This document shows, one piece after another, positions 56,225 through 64,000 of a stretch of 64,000 nucleotides of DNA. The DNA is from Gammaproteobacteria bacterium (GTDB lineage: Bacteria; Pseudomonadota; Gammaproteobacteria; Pseudomonadales; JAUIET01): NCBI GenBank assembly GCA_030431775.1, contig JAUIHW010000012.1, positions 1 through 64,000 of the forward strand, written 5' to 3'. How positions within the stretch are numbered: position 1 is the first letter of the stretch; every line of letters starts with the position of its first letter. A model generated the notes under the pieces. The model searched no databases and was not told the DNA's origin. It was given only the letters and a program-made list of their open reading frames with translations. Both the position numbers and the translations under genes were made by a program.

Positions 56225-57997
56225 TCAGAGATTGCCCCACAACGATTCGAATAAATCTTCGCTGGCGCCTTCAGAATCATTAGCTGCATCAAAATTCTCA
56301 TAGCTGTATTGCGCATAGGCTCGGGTTTTGGCCATTTGCTCATTCAGCTTGACGATACGAATCTCGTCCCTGTCCAGGACCTGCAGGGTTTGGCCAGGCT
56401 GAATCGACGGGTCTGCAATCAGCAATGATGCGCTTTGTTCGGTTACGCTGACTTCAGGCAGTAACAACACCGGTACGTAGTCACCGGGCTCTTCTTCGGT
56501 AAAAATGGGTCGTGCCACCGACGGCGTGAAGGCCGGGCTCAGCAGCTCAACGCCGAATGTCAGTTCGTTGCGTGACGGGCGGTGTAGCCAGCGAATGGTG
56601 GCAATACTCCAAAGCTCGGTTGTTGAATCCTTGACCCCCACCAAATCACCGGCGTGAATTTTGAACTGGTCGGTTTCCTGCAAAGTCAGGCTGTAGCCAC
56701 CCGGGCTGGCATTGTTGACGCCTACCTTGATCGCTGTCGCATCGCCATAGTCCAGAGTTTGCTTGGCTGAGCCATAGTCGATATCAATAGTCTCCAGGTC
56801 ACCGTTTTCCGGCTCCAGTTCCATTGCGTCGCGATCAGTCGCGCTGTCGATTGGCCCGCGCAATTTGTCGTAACTGTGAAACTCCTCAAACGCAGCTTCC
56901 CGAGCCAACGCGATGGCTGCGTACTGCTTTAGAGTGTCCAGGTCGGTGTCTCCTGCTGCAAACTGGTGGGCCGCATTCAGGCCAACGCAGACCTCCAGTT
57001 GCTCATCAGACTCAATGCGCATGAAGCTGCGCTTGGTGCATTTACCCCAGGCCAGGATCAGGTGATTCAGCAAATCGGTACGCACCGCTTTGCCGTCAAT
57101 TGTGGCTGTGGAGTCGTCGGTGCTGTCCACGGCCTGGCGAATCGACTGAACCAGCTCGCTGGTGCTCAGCTGAATGTTACAGGCGTCCAGGTGCTGCTTG
57201 TTTAACAGGTGCGCATACACCGGCCCGCGGTCCACGGCATTGTTTACCACAAACAGGCCAGGAATTTCACCGGCCTTGTATTCATTGACTTTGACCAAGG
57301 GTAGCCAGCCCGGCAACAGATCAACAACAGCGAGTAAGTCGTCCTGGCGCAGTTGGTTGGCTTTAATCGAGCCTTGTAACAAGCACAATGCATAGTGGTC
57401 GTACACCGAAGCAATGGCCTGATCTTTGTGAACTTCCAGACGCTGGATGTCGAGTTCCTTGGCGATCGCATACAGGTGGTGTAATTTCACCCAGAGGGTT
57501 CGTGGCGACGGCGCATACAACTGATAGCTCAGTAACAGAGCGGCATTCAGCTCGGCCATCGCATTGAAGATGGCTTTGGCGGTCAGGCTCTTGTTGGGCC
57601 GGCGTAGCAGGCCACTTTTGGCATGTGCTAACTCCACTGCTGCAATCGTATAGTTATTTGCCATGCTCATGTGCAGGGCATGGGTCAGGTCCACAACCTG
57701 CTGCGCTTTCTTTGGCAGCAATGCCTGTTTGTGCTGATAGTGTTTGGACAGCGACTGAATATTTTTCTGCAGCAGTGGCTTGATCAGCTCGAGAACCTGC
57801 ATCCGGTTGTCCGCCGGAGTCTGCAGTTTCAGCAATTCCTCAACCATTTCATACAGTTGCTTGGTTGTTTCACCGATATTGGCAGAAGGCAGGCCGGCCA
57901 GCCATTGCTCCACTCCTGCTTTGTCAGCCTTGCAAATCGACAGGGAAGTGAGATTCTGATCACGCACACCAAGGCGGCGTAACAAGGATTGAGTCAT
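56225..57997 (-). CDS. Large conserved protein next to fimX, C-terminal PilZ-like domain
   Basis: 590 residues. The first 370 are helical without a recognised motif ([28 protein letters not shown]-type elements absent). Residues about 415-510 are beta-rich with VGVNNASPGGYSLTL and LWSIATIRWLHR, resembling a PilZ-like c-di-GMP domain, though the classic RxxxR is not clear. The position matches the gene beside fimX in P. aeruginosa (PA4958, recalled). It may take part in c-di-GMP signalling together with the FimX-like protein encoded 55 bp downstream. Confidence 0.65.
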   Translation of the reverse strand: MTQSLLRRLGVRDQNLTSLSICKADKAGVEQWLAGLPSANIGETTKQLYEMVEELLKLQTPADNRMQVLELIKPLLQKNIQSLSKHYQHKQALLPKKAQQVVDLTHALHMSMANNYTIAAVELAHAKSGLLRRPNKSLTAKAIFNAMAELNAALLLSYQLYAPSPRTLWVKLHHLYAIAKELDIQRLEVHKDQAIASVYDHYALCLLQGSIKANQLRQDDLLAVVDLLPGWLPLVKVNEYKAGEIPGLFVVNNAVDRGPVYAHLLNKQHLDACNIQLSTSELVQSIRQAVDSTDDSTATIDGKAVRTDLLNHLILAWGKCTKRSFMRIESDEQLEVCVGLNAAHQFAAGDTDLDTLKQYAAIALAREAAFEEFHSYDKLRGPIDSATDRDAMELEPENGDLETIDIDYGSAKQTLDYGDATAIKVGVNNASPGGYSLTLQETDQFKIHAGDLVGVKDSTTELWSIATIRWLHRPSRNELTFGVELLSPAFTPSVARPIFTEEEPGDYVPVLLLPEVSVTEQSASLLIADPSIQPGQTLQVLDRDEIRIVKLNEQMAKTRAYAQYSYENFDAANDSEGASEDLFESLWGNL

Positions 57998-58212
57998 GGC
58001 TTTGCCTCATGCTTTAAATGCTATTGTTCAACGGCCCGGGTCACCCAACGAGGGAACCCTGCCTATTAGGCCGATAGAAAAAGTATAGAAGATGGCTGAT
58101 ATTTCGCCGCCTGAAAGCCAAGAAATTTTGCATCTGTAAGGCTTAATGACAAATCGTCGGTAATTGATTGACACACTTTTGGTGCTGGTCTACCACTCGA
58201 CGCGCTGAAATC
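57998..58212. other. Intergenic region before the inverted-repeat element
   Basis: About 215 bp upstream of the fimX-neighbour gene. No open frame worth calling. A minus-strand TATACT (58082-58087) could be its -10, without a good -35. Nothing else stands out. The 216-bp element begins at 58213. Confidence 0.5.
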
Positions 58213-58257
58213 GCTTCGGCTGGCATTTGGTAGGAGGGCCACCGCGCCCTGGCCAAC
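58213..58257 (+). repeat. Left arm of 45-bp inverted repeat
   Basis: Exact reverse complement of 58384-58428. Includes GGTAGGAGGGCC followed by the small palindrome around ACCGCGCCCTGG. Confidence 0.9.
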
Positions 58258-58383
58258 GATCACATCGCGCAGTTGTGAGCGGAGTGGAGTCGGAAAAAGC
58301 GCGAGGACTGTCTGAGTCCCGCAGCGCCGCAGGCGCGGAGGTCGAGTTTCGCAGCGCCCGACGGAGCGCAGCGAACCGCGATG

Positions 58384-58428
58384 GTTGGCCAGGGCGCGGT
58401 GGCCCTCCTACCAAATGCCAGCCGAAGC
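58384..58428 (-). repeat. Right arm of 45-bp inverted repeat
   Basis: Exact reverse complement of 58213-58257. It ends 11 bp before the efp -35 box at 58440. Confidence 0.9.
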
Positions 58429-58439
58429 AAGCCTGCGAC

Positions 58440-58467
58440 TTGTCACTGGCGTTCAAGCGGGTATGAT
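58440..58467 (+). promoter_or_regulatory. Promoter of efp
   Basis: TTGTCA (58440-58445), a 16-bp spacer, TATGAT (58462-58467). Each hexamer matches five of six consensus bases. The transcript start near 58474 leaves a leader of about 32 nt before the efp ATG. Confidence 0.7.
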
Positions 58468-58505
58468 TGCGGGTTTTTCCTACACGGTACGAGAACGGCA
58501 ACAGC

Positions 58506-59078
58506 ATGGCGACCTATTCCACCAATGAATTCAAAAGCGGCCTGAAAGTAATTCTGGAAGGAGACCCCTGCTCTATTGTGGAGAATGAATTTGTAAAACC
58601 CGGTAAGGGCCAGGCATTTAACCGGGTTAAACTGAAAAACCTGATTTCCGGGCGGCAGTGGGAGCGCACCTTTAAGTCGGGTGACTCGCTGGAAGCAGCC
58701 GATGTGGTCGAGAAGGACATGGAGTACCTGTATAACGACGGCGAGTACTGGCATTTTATGGACCCGAACAGTTACGAGCAGGTACAGGCTGATAAAAATG
58801 CCGTTGGGGACGCGGCGTTATGGTTCAAAGAGCAGGACGTTTGCTTGGTTACCCTCTGGAATGACGCACCGATTGCGATTACCTCGCCCAATTTTGTAGA
58901 ACTCGAAATAGTGGAAACCGACCCTGGCCTGAAAGGCGATACCGCACAGGGCGGCACCAAGCCGGCCACTCTGGTCACCGGCGCCGTGGTCAAGGTGCCG
59001 CTGTTTATCGACGTTGGCGAGGTTGTTCGCGTTGATACACGCACCGGGGAATATCAGAACCGTGTGAAAACCAGTTAA
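58506..59078 (+). CDS. efp: Elongation factor P
   Basis: 190 residues from the ATG at 58506; an upstream in-frame ATG at 58467 overlaps the promoter and is rejected. EF-P relieves ribosome stalling at polyproline. The tip loop VKPGKGQAF has K34, the lysine that is beta-lysylated in E. coli. The C-terminal domain shows [19 protein letters not shown] and [20 protein letters not shown]. The gene for the modifying ligase EpmA follows 8 bp downstream. Confidence 0.97.
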   Translation: MATYSTNEFKSGLKVILEGDPCSIVENEFVKPGKGQAFNRVKLKNLISGRQWERTFKSGDSLEAADVVEKDMEYLYNDGEYWHFMDPNSYEQVQADKNAVGDAALWFKEQDVCLVTLWNDAPIAITSPNFVELEIVETDPGLKGDTAQGGTKPATLVTGAVVKVPLFIDVGEVVRVDTRTGEYQNRVKTS

Positions 59079-59086
59079 GCCTGGAT

Positions 59087-60040
59087 ATGGCCTGGCAAGC
59101 GCGGGCCTTGGCCGGGCAGCTGCAGGCCTGGGCCGATTTCAAACAAACCATAAGAGCCTTTTTTGCTGAGCGTGGTGTGCTGGAAGTGGACACACCATTG
59201 TTGGCTGCCTACTGCGTCAGCGACCCGCATCTTGATGCGATTGCAGCGGCCGGGGGAGCGGCCTGGCTGCAAACCTCTCCGGAAAGCGCCATGAAACGCC
59301 TGCTGGCTAGCCGGTCTGGCGACATCTACCAGATTTGCAAGGCGTTTCGCGCTGATGAGTGCGGTCGCCTGCACAATCAGGAGTTTACTCTGCTTGAGTG
59401 GTATCGCTGCGCGTTCGATCTGTCAGCGCTGATGGCGGAAACCGCCGAGTTACTCGGCCGGATTCTGCCAGACGGCCCGCTTGTCCGCTACAGTTACGCT
59501 GATCTGTTTCTGGCTGAGCTCGCAGTCGACCCGCATGTGGCGGACCTGGCGGAATTGCAGGACCTGGCCCGCTCTGCAGCTGGCCTTGGCGTTACCAATG
59601 GTCTGGAACGTGATGAGCTGCTGGATTGTCTGTTCAGCCATTGCATCCAGCCTGGGCTGACAGAACTCAGTTTTGTGTTCGACTATCCGGCGTCGCAAGC
59701 AGCGTTGGCACAAACCACGCGAGATGACAATGGCCGCGAAATAGCCAGTCGTTTCGAGTGCTTCTATGCCGGCGTGGAGCTGGCCAATGCTTATCACGAG
59801 CTGCTGGATGCTGATCAGTATCAGCGCCGTCATGCAGCCGACAATCGGCGCCGTCGGCAGCTGGGCAAGCCACAGATAGAGCTGGACCAGCAATTGCTGG
59901 CCGCCATGCAGCACGGGCTGCCGGATTGTTCGGGGATAGCCATGGGGCTTGAACGGGTATTTATGGTGGCCAGAGGCGTTAACCGGATCGAAGATATTGT
60001 GAACAGTGGTTTAGGTGCTGGGCCGGTGGTCGGTTCGTGA
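59087..60040 (+). CDS. epmA: EF-P beta-lysine ligase EpmA
   Basis: 317 residues. A class II lysyl-tRNA synthetase paralogue that attaches (R)-beta-lysine to EF-P Lys34. It lacks the tRNA anticodon domain; the catalytic core has the motif 2 segment QICKAFRADECGRLHNQEFT with LLEWYR and motif 3 SGIAMGLERVFMVA. The E. coli enzyme is 325 residues. The companion EpmB aminomutase is not in the window. Its 3' end overlaps the convergent psd gene by 30 bp. Confidence 0.95.
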   Translation: MAWQARALAGQLQAWADFKQTIRAFFAERGVLEVDTPLLAAYCVSDPHLDAIAAAGGAAWLQTSPESAMKRLLASRSGDIYQICKAFRADECGRLHNQEFTLLEWYRCAFDLSALMAETAELLGRILPDGPLVRYSYADLFLAELAVDPHVADLAELQDLARSAAGLGVTNGLERDELLDCLFSHCIQPGLTELSFVFDYPASQAALAQTTRDDNGREIASRFECFYAGVELANAYHELLDADQYQRRHAADNRRRRQLGKPQIELDQQLLAAMQHGLPDCSGIAMGLERVFMVARGVNRIEDIVNSGLGAGPVVGS

Positions 60041-60865
60041 CGCGATGGCCTGACCCATTTGGACTGCGCTGCCGGCCTGCAGTCGGTTGCTCCAGGTCAC
60101 CCGATCACGCTCGAACAGAATAATCGCGGTGGAGCCCAGATAAAAACGCCCGAGCTCGTCACCGGCGTCGAAATGACGGTTTTCTTCGCTGTGGTCCGTT
60201 GTTGTCACTGGCCAGGAGCCCGCGCTGGACTGCCAGACGGTTTCAATTCCGGCAACAATCATCGCACCGACCAGCACCACCACCATCGGGCCCAGGACGG
60301 TTTCAAACTCGCAGACCAGACGCTCATTGCGCGCGAAAAGCCCTGGAACCCTGGCGGCCGTCGTGTCATTTACTGAAAACAGCGCTCCAGGTATGTAGCG
60401 GCTCGATAGCAGTTTTCCAGCGGCGGGCATATGCACCCGGTGATAGTCTTTGGGCGACAGATACACGGTGGCGAATTTGCCGTTCTCAAAGGCGCTGGCG
60501 AGTTGCTGGTCGCCAAGCAGTTCTTCCACCGTAAATTGCTGGCCCTTGGCCTGGAAAATGCGCCCACTCTGGCAATCACCCAATTGGCTGATGGCGCCGT
60601 CGGCTGGCGACAGAATGAATTCTTCTGAATCGTCCAGCGGGCGGCTGCCGGGTTTGAGCGGGCGGGTGAAAAAATCGTTGAAATGGCGGTAGTCTTCGGG
60701 CTCGCTGTACACCGCCTCGTCCATGTTCACCCGGTATTGGCGGATGAACAGTCGGATTAAACTGTTTTTCAGCCAGGCTGTCTCACTGCGCGCCAGCCGT
60801 GCGGTCAAACGCGACAAGAAATGTTGCGGTAGCCAGTATTGCAATTGAACAAACAGCCAGCTCAT
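60011..60865 (-). CDS. psd: Phosphatidylserine decarboxylase
   Basis: 284 residues from the ATG at 60865 (MSWLFVQLQYWLPQ); the frame extends to 60946 without conservation. Makes phosphatidylethanolamine at the inner membrane. The self-cleavage LGST site is in FYLGSTAIILF, which yields the pyruvoyl group. Other blocks are FNDFFTRPLKPGSRP, SPADGAISQLG, and YLSPKDYHRVHMPAAG. psd-rsgA-orn order is conserved with E. coli. Confidence 0.95.
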   Translation of the reverse strand: MSWLFVQLQYWLPQHFLSRLTARLARSETAWLKNSLIRLFIRQYRVNMDEAVYSEPEDYRHFNDFFTRPLKPGSRPLDDSEEFILSPADGAISQLGDCQSGRIFQAKGQQFTVEELLGDQQLASAFENGKFATVYLSPKDYHRVHMPAAGKLLSSRYIPGALFSVNDTTAARVPGLFARNERLVCEFETVLGPMVVVLVGAMIVAGIETVWQSSAGSWPVTTTDHSEENRHFDAGDELGRFYLGSTAIILFERDRVTWSNRLQAGSAVQMGQAIASRTDHRPST

Positions 60866-61006
60866 TCGGTTTCCTGTGGTTTCTAAAACCGCACAGTGTA
60901 GCGCGTTTAGGAAGCCTGCTGCTCTCCATGATTTGTTTATGCCCATGAAACACCCTCTGTTGAGGGCCGGTTTGGCTTCCAGTTGGGTGCAAGAGACATG
61001 CGTCAG

Positions 61007-61963
61007 TTAGTGTGAGCACGCCTTGATGATGCGTTGGCAACTGTCCCAGCGGGTGGCCAGCCGTTCGCTCTGGCGACACGCTTCTCTGAGCGCGCAGCCT
61101 GGTTCTTTCGAGTGGCTGCAATTGCGAAACCGGCATTGCTCGGCCAGTTCAGCCAGCTCCGGAAAGCCGTTGATGACCTGATCGGGCCCAATGTGCCAGA
61201 GTTGGAATTCGCGCACTCCGGGCGAGTCAATTAACCAGGCTCCATCCGCTAAGGCGTACAACTGTGCGGTGGATGTGGTATGGGTGCCCTTGCTGGCTGA
61301 CGCATTGTGCTCAGCGGAAACAGACAAGTCTCCGACCGCAGCGACGCTTGCCTCAAGCAGACTGTTGATCAACGAGGATTTGCCAACGCCGGACTGACCT
61401 ACCAGTACATTGGTGTTGTGCTGCAGTGCCTGGCGGACTTCCGTCAATCCGCTTCCGGTATGGCTGGAGCAGCGCAATACCGGCACACCCAATTGTTCGT
61501 ATTGGGCCAAAAGGGCGACAAACTCCGGTTCACGGCTGTCAACCAGGTCGCTTTTGTTCGCAATCAACAAAGCTTGCATATTGCTTGCGGCAATGGCCAC
61601 CAGATAGCGGTCAATCAGGTTTGCAAAGGCCAGCGGTTCGGGAGCGATCACGACGGCAACCTGATCCACGTTAGCAGCCACTGCTTTGAGTTTGCCGTAA
61701 CTGTCCGGGCGCAGCAGCTCTGTGAGACGCGAGTCACGGGCGATAATCACTCCGTCCTCATCCAGCCGTACCTGGTCACCCGCAACCAGGCTGGGAGTAT
61801 TCGCACGAATCGGGCAGCGTTGTAAACGCACCTCGTCTTCCGTCAGAACGACATCTGCACTGCGCCCATAAAACGCCAGTACCCTGGCTTCTCGGCCTTC
61901 CACCTGTTGTTGCTGCCGGCGGATTCGCTGACGTTGCTGTCGGGTTAGTTGTTGCCGTGCCAA
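61007..61963 (-). CDS. rsgA: Small ribosomal subunit biogenesis GTPase RsgA
   Basis: 318 residues. Circularly permuted GTPase that helps 30S maturation. An N-terminal OB-like region (about 25-110) precedes the G4 motif [11 protein letters not shown], then G1 [14 protein letters not shown]3 [12 protein letters not shown], and a C-terminal zinc knuckle [16 protein letters not shown]. The permutation (G4 before G1) is diagnostic. It is divergent from orn across about 56 bp, with psd downstream. Confidence 0.96.
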   Translation of the reverse strand: MARQQLTRQQRQRIRRQQQQVEGREARVLAFYGRSADVVLTEDEVRLQRCPIRANTPSLVAGDQVRLDEDGVIIARDSRLTELLRPDSYGKLKAVAANVDQVAVVIAPEPLAFANLIDRYLVAIAASNMQALLIANKSDLVDSREPEFVALLAQYEQLGVPVLRCSSHTGSGLTEVRQALQHNTNVLVGQSGVGKSSLINSLLEASVAAVGDLSVSAEHNASASKGTHTTSTAQLYALADGAWLIDSPGVREFQLWHIGPDQVINGFPELAELAEQCRFRNCSHSKEPGCALREACRQSERLATRWDSCQRIIKACSH

Positions 61964-61982
61964 TGCCTTGTGTGGCCTTTGT

Positions 61983-61988
61983 TACAAT
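61983..61988 (+). promoter_or_regulatory. Candidate -10 box of orn
   Basis: TACAAT, 32 bp before the orn ATG, with no good -35 at the expected distance. It supports the start at 62020 over one at 61957. Confidence 0.3.
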
Positions 61989-62019
61989 GCGCGCATCCTA
62001 CCACAGGGCCCAGCCAGTC

Positions 62020-62571
62020 ATGACCACAGACAGTAACCTCGATCGCCTGATATGGATCGACCTCGAAATGACCGGTTTGGAACCGGAACGCGATGTCATC
62101 ATCGAGATCGCCACCATCGTGACCAACGCTCAACTGGAGACACTGGCGGAAGGGCCGGTGATTGCTATTCACCAGCCCGATGAGATCATGGACAATATGG
62201 ACGCCTGGAACACCCGTCAGCACGGCTTGTCCGGGCTTACCGAACGGGTGCGCGCCAGCAAAGTTAGCGTTGCCGAAGCCGAACAGAGCACACTGGCCTT
62301 TCTGGAACAGCACGTCGCCAGAAATCAGTCACCAATGTGTGGTAACACCATCTGCCAGGATCGCCGTTTTATGGCGCGCTACATGCCTGCTCTGGAAGCC
62401 TTCTTCCACTATCGCAACCTGGATGTCAGCACTCTGAAGGAGCTGGCCAAACGTTGGAAGCCAGACATACTCCCGGGCTTCAGCAAGGCCGGTTCACACC
62501 TGGCGATGGACGATATTCGTGAATCCATCGCCGAGATGCAATACTACCGCGAGCATTTTATAGCTGAGTAA
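62020..62571 (+). CDS. orn: Oligoribonuclease
   Basis: 183 residues from the ATG at 62020 (E. coli 181). Degrades RNA dinucleotides, including pGpG from c-di-GMP breakdown, which links it to the FimX-like pathway in this window. The DEDDh sites are visible: [13 protein letters not shown] (Asp and Glu), [12 protein letters not shown], and [11 protein letters not shown] (His-x4-Asp). The frame upstream to 61957 lies before the likely promoter. Convergent with the TonB-dependent receptor gene. Confidence 0.96.
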   Translation: MTTDSNLDRLIWIDLEMTGLEPERDVIIEIATIVTNAQLETLAEGPVIAIHQPDEIMDNMDAWNTRQHGLSGLTERVRASKVSVAEAEQSTLAFLEQHVARNQSPMCGNTICQDRRFMARYMPALEAFFHYRNLDVSTLKELAKRWKPDILPGFSKAGSHLAMDDIRESIAEMQYYREHFIAE

Positions 62572-62588
62572 ACGGCCGTCCGGTGTGA

Positions 62589-64000
62589 CTACCAGTCTTT
62601 GCGCAGAGTCAGCCCCCAGGTCGCCGGTTCGCGGCGATAAGCATAGAGCTTGCCGTCCTGCAGTACGCCTGGGAAGGCGGTGCCGTTGTATTCTTCGTCC
62701 AGTACGTTACGGCCCCACAGAGTAAGCTCGGCATCCAGGTTTTCAAAATACAGGCCGGCACGCAGGTTCACGAGATTATAGGAACTCTGCAGGCTCAGCG
62801 GTTCATTGGACTGGTCCAGAATCATGTCACCGTTGTAAATGAACTCACCCATGGCGAAGCCGGTGATGTTTTCGTTGACGGTGAATTCCTGGCGAGCACT
62901 CACTACCAGGAAATCCTCGGGGTTAGTGCCCAGTCGGCCGCCGGTGCGGTCGCAAAAGCTGGGGCTTTGCGCTAACGGGTCGGTAATGCTGGGGTCTCCT
63001 AACGGAACGTATACAACATTACCGTCGGCGTCTACCTGGCCGGTGTCGTAGCGGCCACCTGGGTCAACCACGCCATTGCGAAACGGCGAAATGCCCCAAC
63101 AGTTACCTAAAGGAAACGCATCAAAGTCGGCGATGGTTTTGGCGTAGGCGGCCTGTATCGTGGTGGTGTCCGTGGCCTGCCAGAACCATTCTAGCTCCAC
63201 CCCCTGAGTGTCAATGGTGGCCGCGTTCTGAACATTGAATCCGGAGCCGGTGAAGGTTCCTACCTGATAGTCATCAATCGGCGTGTAGTGAACGGCTGCG
63301 TTAAGGCGCATTGCAAGGTCCGGAAACTCGGCTTTGACGCCCAACTCATAAGCCGTGGACGTTTCGGCATCGAAAGTCTGGCTGAAGGCCGGGTCAATGC
63401 GGTCGGTATTGGTGCCGCCGGCTTTGTAGCCGGTGCTGACCGAGCCGTACAGCATCAGCGTATCGCTAGCAAACCAGCTGAGCTTGATGGTGCCAGTGAT
63501 CTGGTCGTCGGTCAGTGGCGGCAGATCCGGGTCGTCTCGCGAGAAAGTTGGGGCAAACTGAGGCAGGTTGAACGCCAGGGCGTTGCTGGCCTCTTCGTAG
63601 ATTGCACTCAGGATTTTCTCTTCATCGGAGTAGCGCAGGCCGGCTGTCAAAGTCAGGCTGTCGGTAAACTGCCAGTCGAATTGCCCGAACAGGGCCCAGC
63701 TTTCGTGCTCCTGAAAATTGAAATCCTTCGCGAACTCGTCAGGAATAAACCCCGAGCCGAACAAGGCCTGTAGCGGGAACTGGTTGCTAATCAGCGCTTC
63801 GTCACTGGCAAAGGGTGCGTCGCGGAATGCATTGCGAACCGCAAATGCTTCGGTATCCTCACCAAAGGTCAGCGTGGATTCAGAGTCAAGATCCTGGGTG
63901 AAGTAATAAGCGCCCAGCACATAGTTAAAACGCTCTCCGGTAAACGCCAGGCGTAACTCCTGCGAGAACGATTGCTGTTTCGCCAGGTTGGTGTCGGTCA
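62589..64000 (-). CDS. TonB-dependent outer membrane receptor, C-terminal part, cut by the right edge
   Basis: About 470 C-terminal residues of a beta-barrel receptor are visible; the frame is open to the right edge, so the signal peptide, TonB box and plug lie outside. Barrel strands end in the typical aromatic positions (RFNYVLGAYYF, DSLTLTAGLRYSDEE, GLTLRKDW at the C-terminus, with the final Trp). SVSTGYKAGGTNTD and TAYELGVKAEFPD are common in the siderophore/vitamin class. The ligand cannot be named. It would be energised by a TonB system such as that at 16.6-21.7 kb. Confidence 0.9.
   Translation of the reverse strand, partial: TDTNLAKQQSFSQELRLAFTGERFNYVLGAYYFTQDLDSESTLTFGEDTEAFAVRNAFRDAPFASDEALISNQFPLQALFGSGFIPDEFAKDFNFQEHESWALFGQFDWQFTDSLTLTAGLRYSDEEKILSAIYEEASNALAFNLPQFAPTFSRDDPDLPPLTDDQITGTIKLSWFASDTLMLYGSVSTGYKAGGTNTDRIDPAFSQTFDAETSTAYELGVKAEFPDLAMRLNAAVHYTPIDDYQVGTFTGSGFNVQNAATIDTQGVELEWFWQATDTTTIQAAYAKTIADFDAFPLGNCWGISPFRNGVVDPGGRYDTGQVDADGNVVYVPLGDPSITDPLAQSPSFCDRTGGRLGTNPEDFLVVSARQEFTVNENITGFAMGEFIYNGDMILDQSNEPLSLQSSYNLVNLRAGLYFENLDAELTLWGRNVLDEEYNGTAFPGVLQDGKLYAYRREPATWGLTLRKDW

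Larger units (their letters stand above)
58213..58428. mobile_element. 216-bp non-coding element with perfect 45-bp inverted ends (REPIN/MITE-like)
   Basis: The left arm 58213-58257 and the right arm 58384-58428 are exact reverse complements over 45 bp. Each arm carries GGTAGGAGGGCCACCGCGCCC, i.e. a GTAG-type tag followed by a GC-rich imperfect palindrome, the layout of REP sequences. The 126-bp core has G/C-rich small repeats (GCAGCGCCGCAGGCGC; CGGAGCGCAGCG). No transposase is encoded. Such pairs are mobilised in trans by RAYT-type transposases in other bacteria; that link is inference. No target duplication could be confirmed. Confidence 0.8.

Noticed and set aside
58190-58507. Minus- and plus-strand open frames across the inverted-repeat element
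   Set aside because: They are created by the GC-rich repeat arms; each reads the same repeat peptide at both ends and has no ribosome binding site.
1-64000. tRNA, rRNA, CRISPR array, integrase or transposase genes
   Set aside because: I looked through the gaps between genes and saw no cloverleaf, repeat-spacer pattern or recombinase motifs; a covariance-model scan was not possible.

Overview
The window is about 64 kb of a Gram-negative gammaproteobacterial chromosome, most likely a marine or free-living member of Pseudomonadales in the broad sense (Cellvibrionales-type). The grounds are 6S RNA between zapA and the folate cyclo-ligase gene, a YgfB-PepP-UbiH-UbiI block, a RppH-PtsP-Lgt-ThyA-FolA block, and a second half that runs from glnE to orn in nearly the order I remember from Pseudomonas aeruginosa. 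I recalled these gene orders from memory; no search was run. Coding density is high, most operons have 4-base start/stop overlaps, and I saw no tRNA, rRNA, CRISPR array, prophage or transposase gene.

Layout. 1-4.4 kb: the 3' end of a class I fructose-bisphosphate aldolase, an alpha/beta hydrolase with a tiny secreted protein, rpiA and ilvA. 4.4-4.9 kb: two tandem, related single-span mini-proteins. 4.9-11 kb: fau, 6S RNA, zapA and a coiled-coil partner on the minus strand; ygfB-pepP-ubiH-ubiI on the plus strand; then a lone gcvH. 11.3-16.3 kb: rppH-ptsP-lgt-thyA-folA. 16.6-21.7 kb: a TonB2-type energy-transduction operon (DUF3450, long ExbB/TtpC, ExbB2, ExbD2, TonB2, TPR protein) behind its own promoter and ended by a strong terminator. 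21.8-28.1 kb, minus strand: a run that joins phosphate uptake (DUF47 protein, Pit) to argE, argA and ilvD. 28.3-34 kb: a stand-alone GspE/PilB-type ATPase, glnE and ilvE.

34-44 kb is a lipopolysaccharide region: waaF, waaC, a 2-oxoglutarate/iron oxygenase, an LpxL-type acyltransferase, a WaaQ-like transferase and waaA. Inserted in it (39.0-42.7 kb) is an unfamiliar set with its own near-consensus promoter: a GT4 glycosyltransferase, a methyltransferase, an alpha/alpha-toroid protein with squalene-cyclase-like repeats, and a convergent second methyltransferase. This set is my best candidate for an undescribed pathway, probably modifying a surface glycan or glycolipid.

44-64 kb: tolC, yqiB, cpdA, yqiA, parE, parC, an AhpA/YtjB-type membrane protein, serB, a FimX-like degenerate GGDEF/EAL protein and its conserved neighbour; a 216-bp non-coding element with perfect 45-bp inverted ends next to the efp promoter; efp with its modifying ligase epmA; psd, rsgA, orn; and a TonB-dependent receptor cut by the right edge, which is a possible client of the TonB2 system.
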